Shown here in pieces: positions 1 to 10,799 of a stretch of 64,000 nucleotides of DNA. This stretch comes from Mixophyes australis (Eukaryota; Chordata; Amphibia; Anura; Limnodynastidae). The notes under the pieces were generated by a model. It saw only the letters and a list, made by a program, of their open reading frames with translations. It was not told the DNA's origin and ran no database searches. Where the stretch lies: contig JAVHZZ010000009.1 of assembly GCA_036250195.1 (NCBI GenBank), positions 100,524,771 to 100,588,770 on the forward strand, in the 5' to 3' direction. Position numbers and translations under genes: made by a program. Each line of letters begins with the position of its first letter. Positions within the stretch are counted from its first letter, which is position 1.

Positions 1-552
1 ATATTGTGCCTCTCTGTACCCCTCTTTTTCTCAATATTGTGCCTCTCTCTCCCCCCACCGTTGTTCCTCACACTGTGCCTTTTTTTTTTTTTTACTTACA
101 TTAGTATTAGCTGTTTTCTCCTCTTCTCTTTTGTCTTCTGTCTTCTTTCTTCTGTCTTCTGTCTTGGTCCTGTCTGCCCTGCTCCTCACTGACTGCCGGG
201 GGTGACTTGATGACGTCACGCCCGGCAGTCAGTATAAACAAAGCAGAGAGGAAGGAGGAGGGGCCGCCGGCGCCGCTATTTTGTAAGTAGCTTTTTTTTT
301 TTTTTTTTACTTTTTTACAACGCTGCTCCCCCCCCACCAACGAAGGGGCGGAGCCCCGAACCGCCACACACCCGCCCCCCCCCCCCCCCCCCCGCGCAAA
401 AAAAAAAAAAAAAGGAAAAAAAGTAAGATTAAAAATTAAAAAACAAAAAAAGCAAAAAAACAAACTGAACAGTGAGGCCCCGGGCCGGGCCCCTTGGCAT
501 GCCCGGGCCCGGGTAATTAGTACCCGCTCCCCCCCCCCTCTCGGCGGCCCTG
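1..552. mobile_element. Right end of a non-autonomous hAT-type element, cut by the window edge
   Basis: The stretch begins with CT-rich DNA, passes through homopolymer tracts (T-runs near 77-93 and 291-308, a C-run near 374-392, an A-run near 398-413) and ends in GC-rich DNA finishing CGGCGGCCCTG at 552. That end, reverse-complemented, starts CAGGGCCG, like the termini at 1266, 25227 and 33800. The order of CT-rich block, CpG-rich middle with TGATGACGTCA and GC-rich end resembles the reverse complement of the 33800-34662 element. The next 8 bases (553-560) would be one half of a target duplication, but the partner lies outside the window. No coding region is visible. The hAT class is inferred from the terminus. 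Confidence 0.55.
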
Positions 553-931
553 GTCTCAGGTATGAATAAACGAAGAGCTTACAGTGAAATTGATGTGCTG
601 TATTTGAGATCAGCCAGTGTCTTTCCTGTGGACAAAAAAATTGTAGGCTAGTAACCAGTCTATGCTTTGCAGAAATAGGTCTCTTTAAATGGGTGTCCTC
701 CTTTTAGATGAGTGAGGTGGCAAGCTGGAGCAGCTCCTGGAATGTGATATCATTCATCCTTAGGAAATTCCAAAAGTCATCTGGGTTGTTGTTCCGTATT
801 TTCTGTAGCAGGGGAACATATGTGAAAAAGAATCTCTCCTCTGGAACCACTCCTTGGTCCAACAAGTCTGATTCTTTCTTCTTCTTTTTCTCCAGGTCTG
901 CGTTTGCAGTGTTCTTGCCATAGCAAGACAA
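553..931 (-). pseudogene. PIF/Harbinger transposase, N-terminal fragment
   Basis: Reading leftward from 931 there is an open frame to a stop at 704-706. Its end carries the phrase FLRMNDITFQELLQL, typical of the conserved N-terminal helix of Harbinger transposases (usual form 'FLRM-x-TF-x-LL'). Past the stop the same frame continues with a recognisable KEDTHLKRPI...RL-x-TSLQFF stretch, matching the family's following block. The rest of the enzyme, including the DDE catalytic residues, is absent because the reading frame runs into the end of the hAT-type element at 552. It is a dead fragment. Family call is from motif recognition. The exact protein start is not fixed. Confidence 0.65.
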
Positions 932-1265
932 CCAATCTCAAGCTTTTTGTTGATTTATTGTGGCCATTATATTAAAATAAATTGTAGTAATTGTGCAGTT
1001 GTGAAAGAACTAACTTACACTATACACAAAGCTGTACAATAGAATGAATGGTGATATCGTATTTACTTTTCCTGAATCTTTGTTTGTGGGTCTTATGTGT
1101 GCTTAGGTTCAGCCTTCTATTTAAATTTATTTAGCATATTGCTGCTCGGAGGCCATATGTCTGCACAGTGTGTAGAGGATCACACACACGGAACTTTTGA
1201 GAAGATGGTTATGATGGACAAAAATTACAGTTCAGACGCTAATTTATGTAAAAATTGCTTAAATT
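932..1265. other. AT-rich DNA, no gene seen
   Basis: Probably the interior of the old Harbinger element between its transposase fragment and its accessory ORF. The 8 bases 1258-1265 (CTTAAATT) are the left target-site copy of the MITE that follows. Confidence 0.4.
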
Positions 1266-1526
1266 CAGGGCCATCTTTTCCATTGGGCACGATGGGCACG
1301 ATGGGCAGCTGCCCGGGGGCCCCACGGGCAGGGGGGCCCCATAGGCACGGCTCTTAATGAGAATAAATAATCCTGCAAAAAAAAAAACTACAAGGGTCAC
1401 TGAGCAAGTACATCTATCTATCTCTATATATCTATATCTGTATACATCTATATATCTATATCTATATCTAGGGGCCCCGGTGCACTGCTTTGCCCGGGGG
1501 CCCATAATGTTGTTAAGATGGCCCTG
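1266..1526. mobile_element. hAT-type MITE, 261 bp, with 8-bp target duplication
   Basis: Both ends are visible: CAGGGCCATCTT at 1266 and AAGATGGCCCTG ending at 1526, a perfect 12-bp inverted repeat. The flanks are CTTAAATT at 1258-1265 and again at 1527-1534, a perfect 8-bp duplication, which is the hAT signature. The interior has GC-rich ends and a central ATCTATAT-type simple repeat. The last ~55 bp are nearly identical to the right end of the 33800-34662 element, so this is a shorter member of that family. It encodes nothing. Confidence 0.9.
1407..1470. repeat. TATC/TCTATA simple repeat inside the MITE
   Basis: Imperfect microsatellite of ATCTAT and ATATCT units, located in the middle of the 261-bp hAT MITE. 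Confidence 0.8.
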
Positions 1527-1894
1527 CTTAAATTGACTATAGTGTGTACAAACGAATCAGTATGCTGATCTGGACTTCAGTAATTTGTAATCACTGATGT
1601 TATTGCATTGTTAGAAATTTCTTGTAATGTGTACCCAGCCTATTCAAAATTTATATGGCATGTGTCTGTATTTTGGATTAAACTTTCTGAATACATATAA
1701 CAAAAGTTTCGAAATTGTGCACATGTTAACATATGAATAACAAAGACCATTGCAATTACCAGTGGCAACACAAATTCTGGTTTATTTATATGCAAAATTA
1801 AACAAAACACATATGGCACAGTCTGTGCCTTGTATGGTTTATAAAAGCATTAATTTCCTAATTTGTATAAATAAACACAAAAAAATTAAAACTA
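1527..1894. other. AT-rich DNA, no gene seen
   Basis: Starts with the right 8-bp target copy (1527-1534). Nothing else is recognised. Likely old Harbinger interior or unique DNA. Confidence 0.4.
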
Positions 1895-2860
1895 AATTAT
1901 TTTTGTCTCTTCTCTGCCGGCCCTGGAGACTTTCCACCACTGGTGGCTGGACGCCTTCCACCCCTGAGGTGCACACTGAACCGCATAGAAGTAGCGGGTA
2001 GGGGTAGTGTTCAGGCTAGTACCCGCTGAACTGGTGGGTAGTGGGAGTCTTGTAATGAGATCTCCTACCAAACCGATAAAATTATTAAACATTTCCCGCA
2101 TTGCACCCGTCTGCTGATTAATCGCAGTGTGGATTTGGGCCAAAGAGGTGTCAATGCGGTCCATGGTGTTCCATAAATGCCTTTAATCATGCATGTGCTG
2201 CCAGACTCTGTAGGCTTTATTCAGCTGTCTATGCATCCCATGCATTGAATCTTGGTGGAATCCCACCAAGTTCTCCTGCACACTGCTGAAGTGACGGTTT
2301 GACTTGACCAATGTGGGTGCATTTTCAGCCTCTGATTGACTCTCTGGGCGATGTGGGGCAGTGGCTGATGGTTGGGAATCAGCCTACACCTGAACTTCTG
2401 GTACATCTGCCATGGTTTCTAAGAAAATGTAGTCCCCACACTCAGCATCTGTGGCTCCAAGAGTTAGACTTGGGTCTTCTTCTTGTGATGTTCCTTAAGT
2501 GAAATAATATAAAAAAAAACCTTACAAAACGTTCTGTAGTCACTAGCACACACAGGTGATTGGCATTACAGGCAATTTTTTTTATTTTTATTAAATACAA
2601 CTGAGGTGGATTTACCTGCTACACACTCCTCCTTATCTGGGTCCACTGCTGGTACTGCTGGTGCTACCACTGCCACAGGTCCTGCTGCCACTGGACATGC
2701 CTGCTGTTGTGCGGAGGCTGGGTTGAAAGACATGTGAAATGTTACATAATATTCATCCTTTCTTTCAAATGAACAATCACCCTTGGTAATAAAATTGATT
2801 AAAAATGAAAGAAATTCAGAGTTATATGTTAGATGTATTGTAACAAATTGCAAATCAGGC
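1895..2860 (-). pseudogene. Probable Harbinger accessory (Myb/SANT-like) protein, broken
   Basis: Three minus-strand coding traces lie in order: 2853-2566, 2406-2221 and 2164-1892. The last one reads MDRIDTSLAQIHTAINQQTG and continues with an amphipathic helical segment. The middle one has a similar helical, Gln/His-rich tail ('HQDSMHGMHRQL' in a shifted frame). Such C-terminal helical tails are typical of the DNA-binding accessory protein encoded beside the transposase in animal PIF/Harbinger elements, and a transposase fragment lies on the same strand at 553-931. Stops and frame changes between the pieces mean it is dead, or has an intron plus decay. The N-terminal Myb/trihelix domain is not visible. 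The call depends partly on context. Confidence 0.5.
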
Positions 2861-3096
2861 TGGAGGATAACTGTTTACACATACAATGTACAACATGACA
2901 TCATTAGACAATACTCACCACCCATTGGCTGAGACACAGGTCTGTCTGTGTACCTAGATTCTTACAACATTGGAAAAGAGCGCAGTCCTTAACCCCAAAT
3001 CCCGAGATACCTGAAAGGCACAAGCACATTAAAACTAAAGTTTTAAAAATTCAAGTCTTCAGAGCTAGAGAATTTCTGCAATGCAGATTGGGAAGC

Positions 3097-3525
3097 AGAC
3101 AACGATGATAATCGTTCATATAATCATTACTTGTTTGGATTAGCAGGCACAGCCGTCACATGGGTAAATTAGAAGCGGCCTACAGTTGCTCTTTCTGGTA
3201 CCGAAGCAGACAACATGACTTTGATGGAAGCAGTTAAAGAAGCTCTATGAATTGAAGAGACTTTGTGTGAATTACATAATTTAAGTATGGTTGAGACCAT
3301 TAACATCAAATGTGACAACAAAGGTACCATTGATTTGTTAGCTAGTCTCAAGCATCATGACTGGTCTAAGCATATTGCTATTAAACATCATTTCATTTAA
3401 GAACTTGTGTGAAAGTCAATCAATGGAAGCTACATTTTACATGAGCAAAATGCAGCTGATATGCTTTCAAAAGGATTACATCATAAGTGTTGATTGCATT
3501 CCATATAAAATGTGGCCAGGGGGAG
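3097..3525 (+). pseudogene. Ty1/copia polyprotein, RNase H domain relic
   Basis: A frame broken by stops reads through the copia-type RNase H: 'TVALSGTEAD' near 3183-3212 (usual form TVALSSTEAEY), 'IKCDNKGTIDLLA' near 3305-3345 (usual CDN-x-SAI), and 'KHIAIKHHFI' near 3370-3400 (usual KHID-x-R-x-HFI-RE). The frame ends with the ADMLSKG phrase near 3452-3472, normally AD-x-LTK. A purine run (GGGGGAG) and a TGTTGAGA LTR start follow directly, as expected downstream of copia pol. Only this C-terminal piece survives. Upstream integrase and RT are not seen. Confidence 0.8.
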
Positions 3526-3960
3526 TGTTGAGATAGATGGGCACTGCATGCTGTCTCCAGTAGTCAGGTAATTGAGACTAAACACTTTGGGAAACAATGG
3601 CACCACAATTTAGTGTGTTTCCTTAAAGCTCCACAGTACATTACATGAATGGAAGTATGGCACGATGGTTTTCAGTTTAATGCTTCCAGATTTTGGTCTG
3701 TGATATGCAGACCCAACTCTGGCGGCAGTTCTAGAATGAGGAGCCTTATATTAAGCCCATTCTAATATGCAGAGCCGTTCTTAGTGATCAGTCTATAATG
3801 TAGAACTATAGCTAATGCCCAGACTCAATTTTTGTACTAAGTCTAATATGCAGAGTTTTATCTGGTAGAATCATTGCTTACCTCGACTCTCATTCCCCAG
3901 CAACTCCTTCCTGCAAGTTCCCTTTCACAGCACTGTCAGCCTATCTAATATATCTCTTTT
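3526..3960 (+). mobile_element. Ty1/copia 3' LTR (right end approximate)
   Basis: TGTTGAGATAG begins immediately after a polypurine tract that follows the copia RNase H relic. The body contains several diverged copies of a TAATATGCAGAG phrase. The CA end cannot be fixed because no second LTR is present for comparison. Confidence 0.55.
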
Positions 3961-4834
3961 CTGTCCTGCACTGAACTCTAGCAGGTAATTATAGTTCATT
4001 GAAGAACAGAAACCTGAAGAACTATCAGCCAATGATATTCTGTTCTCTTGGGTTTTTTTTAAAGAAAATAAAGCAATAAAATAAAGAAGTTTTGAGACTT
4101 TAAATTTGTGATGGGACAAGAGTAATTTGCAGCAAATATGAGATGTCCAGGTATTTTGTTATAATTGTATACATTTATTTTTTTCTGAGCTGTTCACTAG
4201 TTTCATTATGTCCAATTTCTTATACAGATTACATTTTGTAAAGTTAATATTTGAATTTATAAGTCTTTGAACGTCTGAAATCAGTTGTCAGATTGAATTA
4301 TCTCTTTCATTGAAAGTGAAACATGCTCACATACGGATAATGCCATTTCAATTATTAATTTATCCACTGTTATTGCAATCATTGGAAGGAAATAATTAAA
4401 TTTTACTTGACATATGCTACATATAATGCTAATCATACATTGTAGAAGAATATTTGACAGATGCATGTAGAGTGTATTTTACACGTGTTCATAAATCAGC
4501 AAAGCTGATGACCAGAATGTCTGAAGTAGACAGTATTTGTGATAAACCTGGACTGTTGTATCTGGCCTAGAAACAGTATACTATTTTAACATCAATGAAG
4601 TTAAAATGAAATTTAACTGTACTATCTAACAGACAAAATGAAAAAGTAAAATTAAATGGAAATCATCAGAATTATTTACTAACATTGTTCAAAAGTGCTA
4701 AGCAGCACTAAATTTCATATATCCTTTCATTACCTAACTTGCACTAGACCAGCACAATGCTTTTGGTTGTAATAAAACTTGCTTAAATATGTAAAATATG
4801 TAAAATTTACTACAGCAAAAGATTCCATGTGACA
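3961..4834. other. AT-rich DNA, no gene seen
   Basis: No coding frame with recognisable protein features on either strand and no repeat boundary detected by eye. Confidence 0.4.
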
Positions 4835-5330
4835 CATTTCTTCACCTTCTTATAACACATTCCACCCTTCACCTCGGAAGCTACACATTACTCCCTCACC
4901 TTCAAATAACTCATCCCCCACCCCATTCACCTCTGTTGTAACACATCCCCCTGAAAATGTGTCTCCCCCTGCCCCCACACCTTGTAGCAAAACATTTCTC
5001 CACGTACTCCTGAAGTAACACATTTCATTTCCCTCCCTTGTAGCATATTTCCCCCATTACCTCTACAGTAATACATTTCTCCCATCAAATTTGTAATAAC
5101 ACATTTTCTCTCTCATCCATGTTAGGAACACATTCTTTCCTTTTCTCCCTGTAGAAGCACATTCTCACCTCTCCCCCTTATAGCAATTCTTTCCACCCTC
5201 CACTCCATGTAGCAGCACATTTTCCCCTTTACCCCCTGTAGCAGCACATTTTCCCTTCTGTAGCAGCACATTATGTCCTTTCCCCCAAATTCTCCCCTCT
5301 CTCCACATAGCAACATATTGCCCTGCAAAT
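4835..5330. repeat. Degenerate CT-rich minisatellite
   Basis: About 16 diverged copies of a unit of roughly 25-32 bp built around 'TGTAGCAGCACATTTTCCCC'. Copies are best conserved at 5150-5300 and decay leftward. The minus-strand reading frame across it is only the repeat translated. Confidence 0.75.
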
Positions 5331-5370
5331 TACTTAGCTTTCTTCCCAGGCTTCCAGGTAGTAAGACTTA

Positions 5371-5530
5371 GGGGTAGATTTTTCAAAGCTTCTAAAAATA
5401 AAAAATGGAAATGTTGTCCAGGGCAACCAATCCGATTCTAGCTATTATTTATTTAGTATATTCTAGAAAATGATAGCTAGAGTCTAATTGGTTGCTATGG
5501 GAACACTTTTTAGAAGATTTGATCAATCTT
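5371..5530. mobile_element. Palindromic MITE (GGGGTAGATTTTTCAAA family)
   Basis: The left end reads GGGGTAGATTTTTCAAAGCT. The right part contains AGAAGATTTGATCAATCTT, its diverged complement. Inside, 'GGCAACCAATCCGATTCTAG' on the left is answered by 'CTAGAGTCTAATTGGTTGC' on the right, so most of the element folds into one hairpin. The right terminus is eroded. This resembles PIF/Harbinger-derived MITEs common in frogs. The superfamily is inferred, as no target duplication is readable. Confidence 0.6.
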
Positions 5531-6506
5531 CTGCTTAGTCTCTGTTGTGAGAATAAACTCTGAAGTTATATAGTCACAGTCAGGAAGCAAATCAGAATGA
5601 ATCTCATTCATTTATCTTCACTGCCAGTCTGCCCCACAAAAGAATGGCCAAATCTCCCTTCAACTGTGTGTGTTATGACCGGGATAATTTTAACCCCCCC
5701 AGCCACAGTGGGAACTAACACAATATAGGACAGATACAAGAGGACCTGGGACTGTAGTGGTATTTGTGTCCCAGCATTCTGGGTTTCCCTGTATCTTTTC
5801 TGCTTATGTTTTGTTCCTTCCTTGTTTGTTCTGTACCTTGCCTATGTTACGTATTATACTTATTTTTTTGTTATCATTATATTTATGATCTTCAAATTGT
5901 ATCCTGATTTTCCTTTGCATATTCTTTATTTCGCTTATTGAACCTCTATATTTTATGCACTATTCTTTATTTCTCCATTCTAGAACTCTGCAAAATTTTG
6001 TGGCACCATAAATATAAAGACTGCTAATTCTAATAGAACTTTATGAATCTGTTTTCATAGTTTGCAAAGCTTACACTGAAGTTTTCTTTGTGATCTCTAA
6101 AGAGGGTGTAGTTGACATAGAACTGGAATATATGTCATTTACAATAATAAATACTAATACATAAAATAGTCAGAGGGATAAAGGGGCAAAAACTATCCAT
6201 GAGCTGCATATTAAAAGGCAATCTTGAACGTAGCAGTGTGTTTTAGCTCATTTACATAACATTTAAATTATGACTTGAAAAATATTTATAGCAAAACTTC
6301 CTATTTTTCTGTGACTGTAAATCTCACAGCAATGACCATTTGTTTCATAAATTTAAATCACTGTGCAGCCTATTTATTAAGATTAAACTTATTGCAGTGA
6401 TAAAATGTACTTTTCACCACAACTCAGTATAACATTATCACAATACCTTGTTCTGTTATACTTACATTCTTATATATAAAAATATACAGTATATGAAATG
6501 TATACT

Positions 6507-6508
<2 letters not shown>
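5531..6508. other. No gene seen, possible SINE tail relic near 5985-6030
   Basis: Mostly AT-rich DNA. Around 5985-6030 the phrase 'CTGCAAAATTTTGTGGCACCATAAATATAAA' (read in parts) resembles the 'CTGCGGAAT-x-GTGGCGC-x-TATAAATAA' tails of frog SINEs such as those at 55071 and 61111. The match is weak. Confidence 0.3.

Positions 6509-6590
<82 letters not shown>
6509..6590. repeat. (TA)n microsatellite
   Basis: Roughly 80 bp of TA dinucleotides with one TTTA interruption. It abuts the outer end of the retroviral LTR at 6592. Confidence 0.95.
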
Positions 6591-6591
<1 letters not shown>

Positions 6592-6593
<2 letters not shown>

Positions 6594-7028
6594 ATCGTCT
6601 TCAATCGTGAATACATCAGGGAGATTGCTCACAAGGAGCCTACTGACTTTCTCACTGTACTTTATAGTGCAGGAAGCTCCATGCTGCTGTACTTATTATA
6701 GGTGCAATCATGCAGAGCCTGTAAGGTGTCTACTGTTAGTTTGTATTGCTCTCATTCTGATTCTGATCTGATAAAAAAAATGAAATGTCCAGATATCGAT
6801 AAAGCATTGTTCATTTATTGCAATAGAGGGTGCGATCAGCAAAAGATAGCACACTGCACACATACAGCAATACAAAGCATTTATAACCCTCCATGCATCT
6901 TTACATAGTAACCATATAAAGAACACACAATCCAATTTAACACAGTTGGCAATGCTAAAAACAGATGTCTCTTTCTTAGAGTTATATTACACACAGATAA
7001 CAGGATAGTAGATTCCACAACTACTGCA
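6592..7028 (-). mobile_element. 3' LTR of the minus-strand endogenous retrovirus
   Basis: Read on the minus strand, the segment runs from TGCAGTAGTTG (7028 leftward) to CGATCA (6592), giving TG...CA ends about 437 bp apart. A TATA box (TTATAAAT) lies near 6880-6888 and an AATAAA signal at 6814-6819, about 65 bases downstream on the minus strand, the usual R-region layout. An A/G-rich tract precedes the TG end at about 7029-7040, as expected for a polypurine primer. No second copy was found beyond gag, so the boundaries rest on these signals alone. Confidence 0.6.
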
Positions 7029-7259
7029 TACTTCTTTTTAAACCAGGTAACCCTTAATCTGTCTCCTTAGTCCCATTTTTTGCCATAATTTTCATCAATG
7101 TCAACATTAAAAAAATATTTGAAAGTATTTAGTTTAAGATAAAAAAAAAATAACAACAAACATTGCATGTCTCTCTTTTTCCTAAAAAATACATAGTAAG
7201 AAATCTCTATTTGAAACTAATATCAAACAAATCTGTGACCTTTACATCATAACATGCAA

Positions 7260-8567
7260 TGTGTCATGTTGTCTTTCGCCATCATACATATTTCTTAATT
7301 TTAAAATTTCAGTCTTGGTAGCAATTCTATCTCTGCTTATAGATGTTACCAATTTAGGGATACATATAACTATTGGCTTAATAAACAAAAGTACTACTAC
7401 TCCATCTACTATAATTACAATGCCTATAAGTAATATTTCTTTTATATTTTCAACAATAGCCCCAAACCACTCAAAAACAGACCAACTTTCAGTATTCCTT
7501 AATCCTTCTTATATATCCTCTATTTTCTTAATGGATTGTTCAATTGCTTCATGAGAGTCTGATATGTAAGTGCCACACTCTTGACCTATTAGAGCACAAA
7601 CACCTCCCTTTGAAGCTAATTCAAAGTCTAATGCTTTTCTACTTTGTAAAGTTACTTTCCTTACCTGTCTTAATTCTTCATTTAAAAACATATGTCCTTA
7701 GAGGTTTCATTAGCTATTTTATCAATAATTTTTGCGAATTTATTAATCTTTTGAGGAATAAGTATAGTGCCTACCATAGAGAAAATTCCAGAGCAGGCCA
7801 TTTCATTTTGAGTTAAAAAAATCCTCTTCTCATTTTTTCCTATCATTTCTAAAATCAGCCTCTGGAATCTTAGTTAATATCGTTATTGCTGGAATCACAT
7901 GCCCACAGTACAGTTTCCTGAATATCCTTGTGGAATCCCCTTATATGCCCTATAGTCACACAAATAATACAATCCCTCACGTAGTATACATGATTGAAAG
8001 TTAGCGATAGCAGGTGGTCTGTATCTTGAAGGAAATGCCATGTCAATCACATCCTTGACCAATCTTAGGTTTTTACTGTCCCCTTGTTTATACCATGTGG
8101 TGTACTTAGTCAATTCTGTCCTCCTTTCACAAACCGTAGTAAAATTTCCTCCATAAGAGCTATTATAAAACTGAGTACTATTAGATAAATCAACTCCCCT
8201 TCCAAAACCCTCTGTCTATTCTGTCTGAATGGTACAAGTAACTTGAATAAGGGGTCCATTGATAAAAAAAAAAAGCAATTTGTACATATAGTTTTAATAT
8301 TAATTTAGTTTACAGTTCAAAGATAAAAACTACAGTATTAACAGATGGTTGACAGTATTTTTGCTCAGGCCAGTCATCCGGAAGTGGCACTGCATGTATA
8401 GATATATGTTGCCCATGTGGTATTTGCAAACATACCCAACAGTTTGTCAAATGAAAAGTTAATTTGCTGTTCTTTAATAAAAAAAGTTTGTCATCATCCT
8501 GAACATAAGTTTTCCAAGCGATCGTAACACACCTGAAAAGGCATAGCAATTGTAACAAGTGCAACAT
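7260..8567 (-). pseudogene. env: Endogenous retrovirus env, broken
   Basis: The surface subunit begins near 8567 with a hydrophobic leader and carries a CWVC motif at about 8430-8445, the CxxC typical of gamma-type surface subunits. More surface sequence is open at 8113-7895. The transmembrane subunit is open at 7691-7509: it has a 'LQSRKALDF' heptad/immunosuppressive-like region followed by a C-x6-C motif (CALIGQEC). A long hydrophobic anchor follows near 7330-7430. Stops and frame changes separate these pieces, so no full Env can be made. CWVC plus C-x6-C supports a class I (gamma/epsilon-like) envelope. The second C is followed by G, not by a further C. Confidence 0.8.
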
Positions 8568-9055
8568 GTCAGAAAGTTATTGTATATATCACTTTTGATC
8601 TTCTTACCCACAGGGAGCCACTAAATCCCTTCCAGGGTAGGGAAGGAGGGGGTGTGATTATGACAGATCACTCTCTAGGGCCTACTCTAGAGAGTCACCT
8701 CTTCCCTTGGTCCTTGATCTGGTGTCTGGTGGAGAAATTGTTACAGGGAGAGAGGCCTCTTTAGTTACTGTTGGTTGCAGTGCTTTGGTTGTCCCTGCAG
8801 ACTCTACTTGCTTGTAGTGAGACACGTGAATCCGCACGGCGACTACTTCCATTTTAACAGCTGTAGGTGTTATGAGAAGTACCTGATATGGGCCTTTCCA
8901 CTTAGGAGACAGAGTTATTTCTCTTATGAACTTTGATTAAGACCAGATCACAAGGCTGTAGGTTATGTAAATCACTTCCACTTTTCCCGGTTGGGCATCT
9001 CTCACTTGTATATGAACGCAAGATAAAGTCTTTGTTAGTTGTTGGCAATAGGAAA
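8568..9055 (-). other. pol-env junction, decayed integrase C-terminus
   Basis: Frame-broken sequence between the integrase core and env start. A weak proline/basic-rich tail of integrase can be followed at 8600-9050 but no open frame remains. Confidence 0.4.
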
Positions 9056-9880
9056 TCAATAAATCATTATTAAATTGCAGTTTATCAGTGCAGGAAGTAA
9101 TCCTGTTGGTATGGGGACTCCAAACATTATTTCATACAGAGATAGTTTATTCTGAACAGTGGGTACATTCCTAATTGACATCAGGGCAAGTGGGAATACA
9201 TCCGGCCATTTCAGTTCTGTTTGAGCACATATTTTGTCAAGTTTGTTTTTTAGTGTACCGTTCGTTCTTTCTACTTTCCCTGAACTCTGAGGATGATATG
9301 GTGTGTGCAATTACTGTGTAATACCCAGGGTCTGTAATATCTGCTTAGTAATTTCTCCTACAAAATGAGTCTGTCTATCGGAACTAAACACCCGAGGCTC
9401 CCCAAATCTACACGTAAATTCTTTCAACAACTTCTTTGCAACAGTAGTGAAATCTGCTTTAACTCATGGATATGCTTCAACCCATCCTGAAAATAGATTA
9501 ACAAGAAACAGATTATATTCAAATGTCTGACATTTTGGCATTTGTGTAAAATCGACCTGTACATTTTGAAAAGGTAACATTGTTTGTGGCATATGTGCTT
9601 GCATTATTTTAACAGGTTTTCAGTATTATATTGTTGACAAATAGCGCAGGTTTTACAAAATTTAGATGCTACTTTAGAAAACCAGGGAGCAAATCAAAAT
9701 TTTTGAACCATAGCTATCATCCTTCCTTTGGACACATGAGAGACACCATGAGAAAGTTGCGCCAAAGGTAGATGAATAGAGGGTGGGGCTACATGCATGT
9801 GCAAAGAAGTCAAATCTTTGGTACAGTCAGACAACATCCAGGAGTCCTTTACATCCTGAGAACATCCATCCTGCATTTGT
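9056..9880 (-). pseudogene. pol: Endogenous retrovirus integrase, broken
   Basis: The zinc-binding N-terminus is visible at about 9876-9630: an H-x3-H pair (HGVSH, near 9745-9760) and a C-x2-C pair (CKTCAIC, near 9640-9665). The catalytic core follows with an Asp in a VDFTQMP context near 9550, an Asp in a SSDRQTHF context near 9370, and a Glu in 'HPQSSGKVERTNG' near 9265, giving the D,D-35-E layout of retroviral integrases. The last part is open from 9310 to 9056. Several frameshifts and stops lie between these blocks, so it is inactive. Confidence 0.85.
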
Positions 9881-9917
9881 GCTAGAAAAGCAAGATTTGT
9901 AAGAGCAGATTGCTCAA

Positions 9918-10795
9918 TTAGTACATAGAAGGGACAAAATCTGATGAAAAGTCAGCTAAGTCAGCACTTTTAGCAGTTTGGTCTGCAGCATGATTGGCAA
10001 GACTAATGGGATCTCGAAAGCCTGTATGTGTCTGACATATTATAACAGCTATAGCCTTAGGTAAATGTATCACATCCAATAGATGTCCAATGTACTGAAA
10101 ATTTTTGATAGTTGTGCATGCATAAGTTTTAAAATCTTTAAGTTTCAAGAGTTGAGCATAATCACAAACTACCCCAAAAGCATAGCGAGAATCGGTATAA
10201 ATTTTGAGAACTTGGTTATCACCTTCCACGCAGGCTTTCGTGAGTGCTATAAGCTCAGTTACGTGTGCAGAGGTTACTGTGGGAATGGGTCGTGCTTCTA
10301 TCACAGACCCATTTAAGTTAACAATGGCGTAGCCAGCACGCAAAATACCTGAAATATTCCGAAAGCAAGACCCATCAACACAATATTCTAAATCAGCATT
10401 TGGAAGAGGTATGTCAGATAGGTCAGGATGTGGTGTGACAATATGAACCACCCGATGACAATCATGATCTACTATGTGTGTATCACCATCTTGTGGTGTA
10501 GGGAGCAGTGTGGCTGGGTTAAGGGTGGTACAGCACTGTATCTTAATATGTGCAGTGCCAAAAGTGTAATTTCATACTTCGTTAATCTGGAAGCATTAAA
10601 GTGCTGTGTGGTTTACTTTGTCTGCAAAGTGGACACAGCGTGAGATACTTGTAGAATCAATGGGCTACCTAACACAAGATCAGATGATTTTTCAACTAGC
10701 AAAGCAGCTGCTGACACTGATTGCAAGCATTCTGGAAACGCAATAGCTACATTGTCTAGTTTAAAACTGTATTAGGCTACAAGGCGCTGTCTATC
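9918..10795 (-). pseudogene. pol: Endogenous retrovirus RT connection and RNase H domain
   Basis: A 177-codon open stretch (10451-9918) holds the RNase H catalytic set in order: Asp in YCVDGSC (near 10375), Glu in VTELIAL (near 10255), Asp in YTDSRYA (near 10190) and Asp in NHAADQTAK (near 9975). Upstream, in other frames, the connection region is recognisable by an AAALLVEKSSDLV phrase near 10690-10720, as in gamma-type pol. The connection starts at about 10795, directly beside sequence from much earlier in RT, so a large piece of the enzyme is missing at that join. Confidence 0.85.
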
Positions 10796-10799
10796 TCCA

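Noticed and set aside
4835..5330. Repeated TGTAGCAGCACATTTT considered as a regulatory array
   Set aside because: Unit length and sequence drift are typical of a decaying minisatellite, with no gene nearby.
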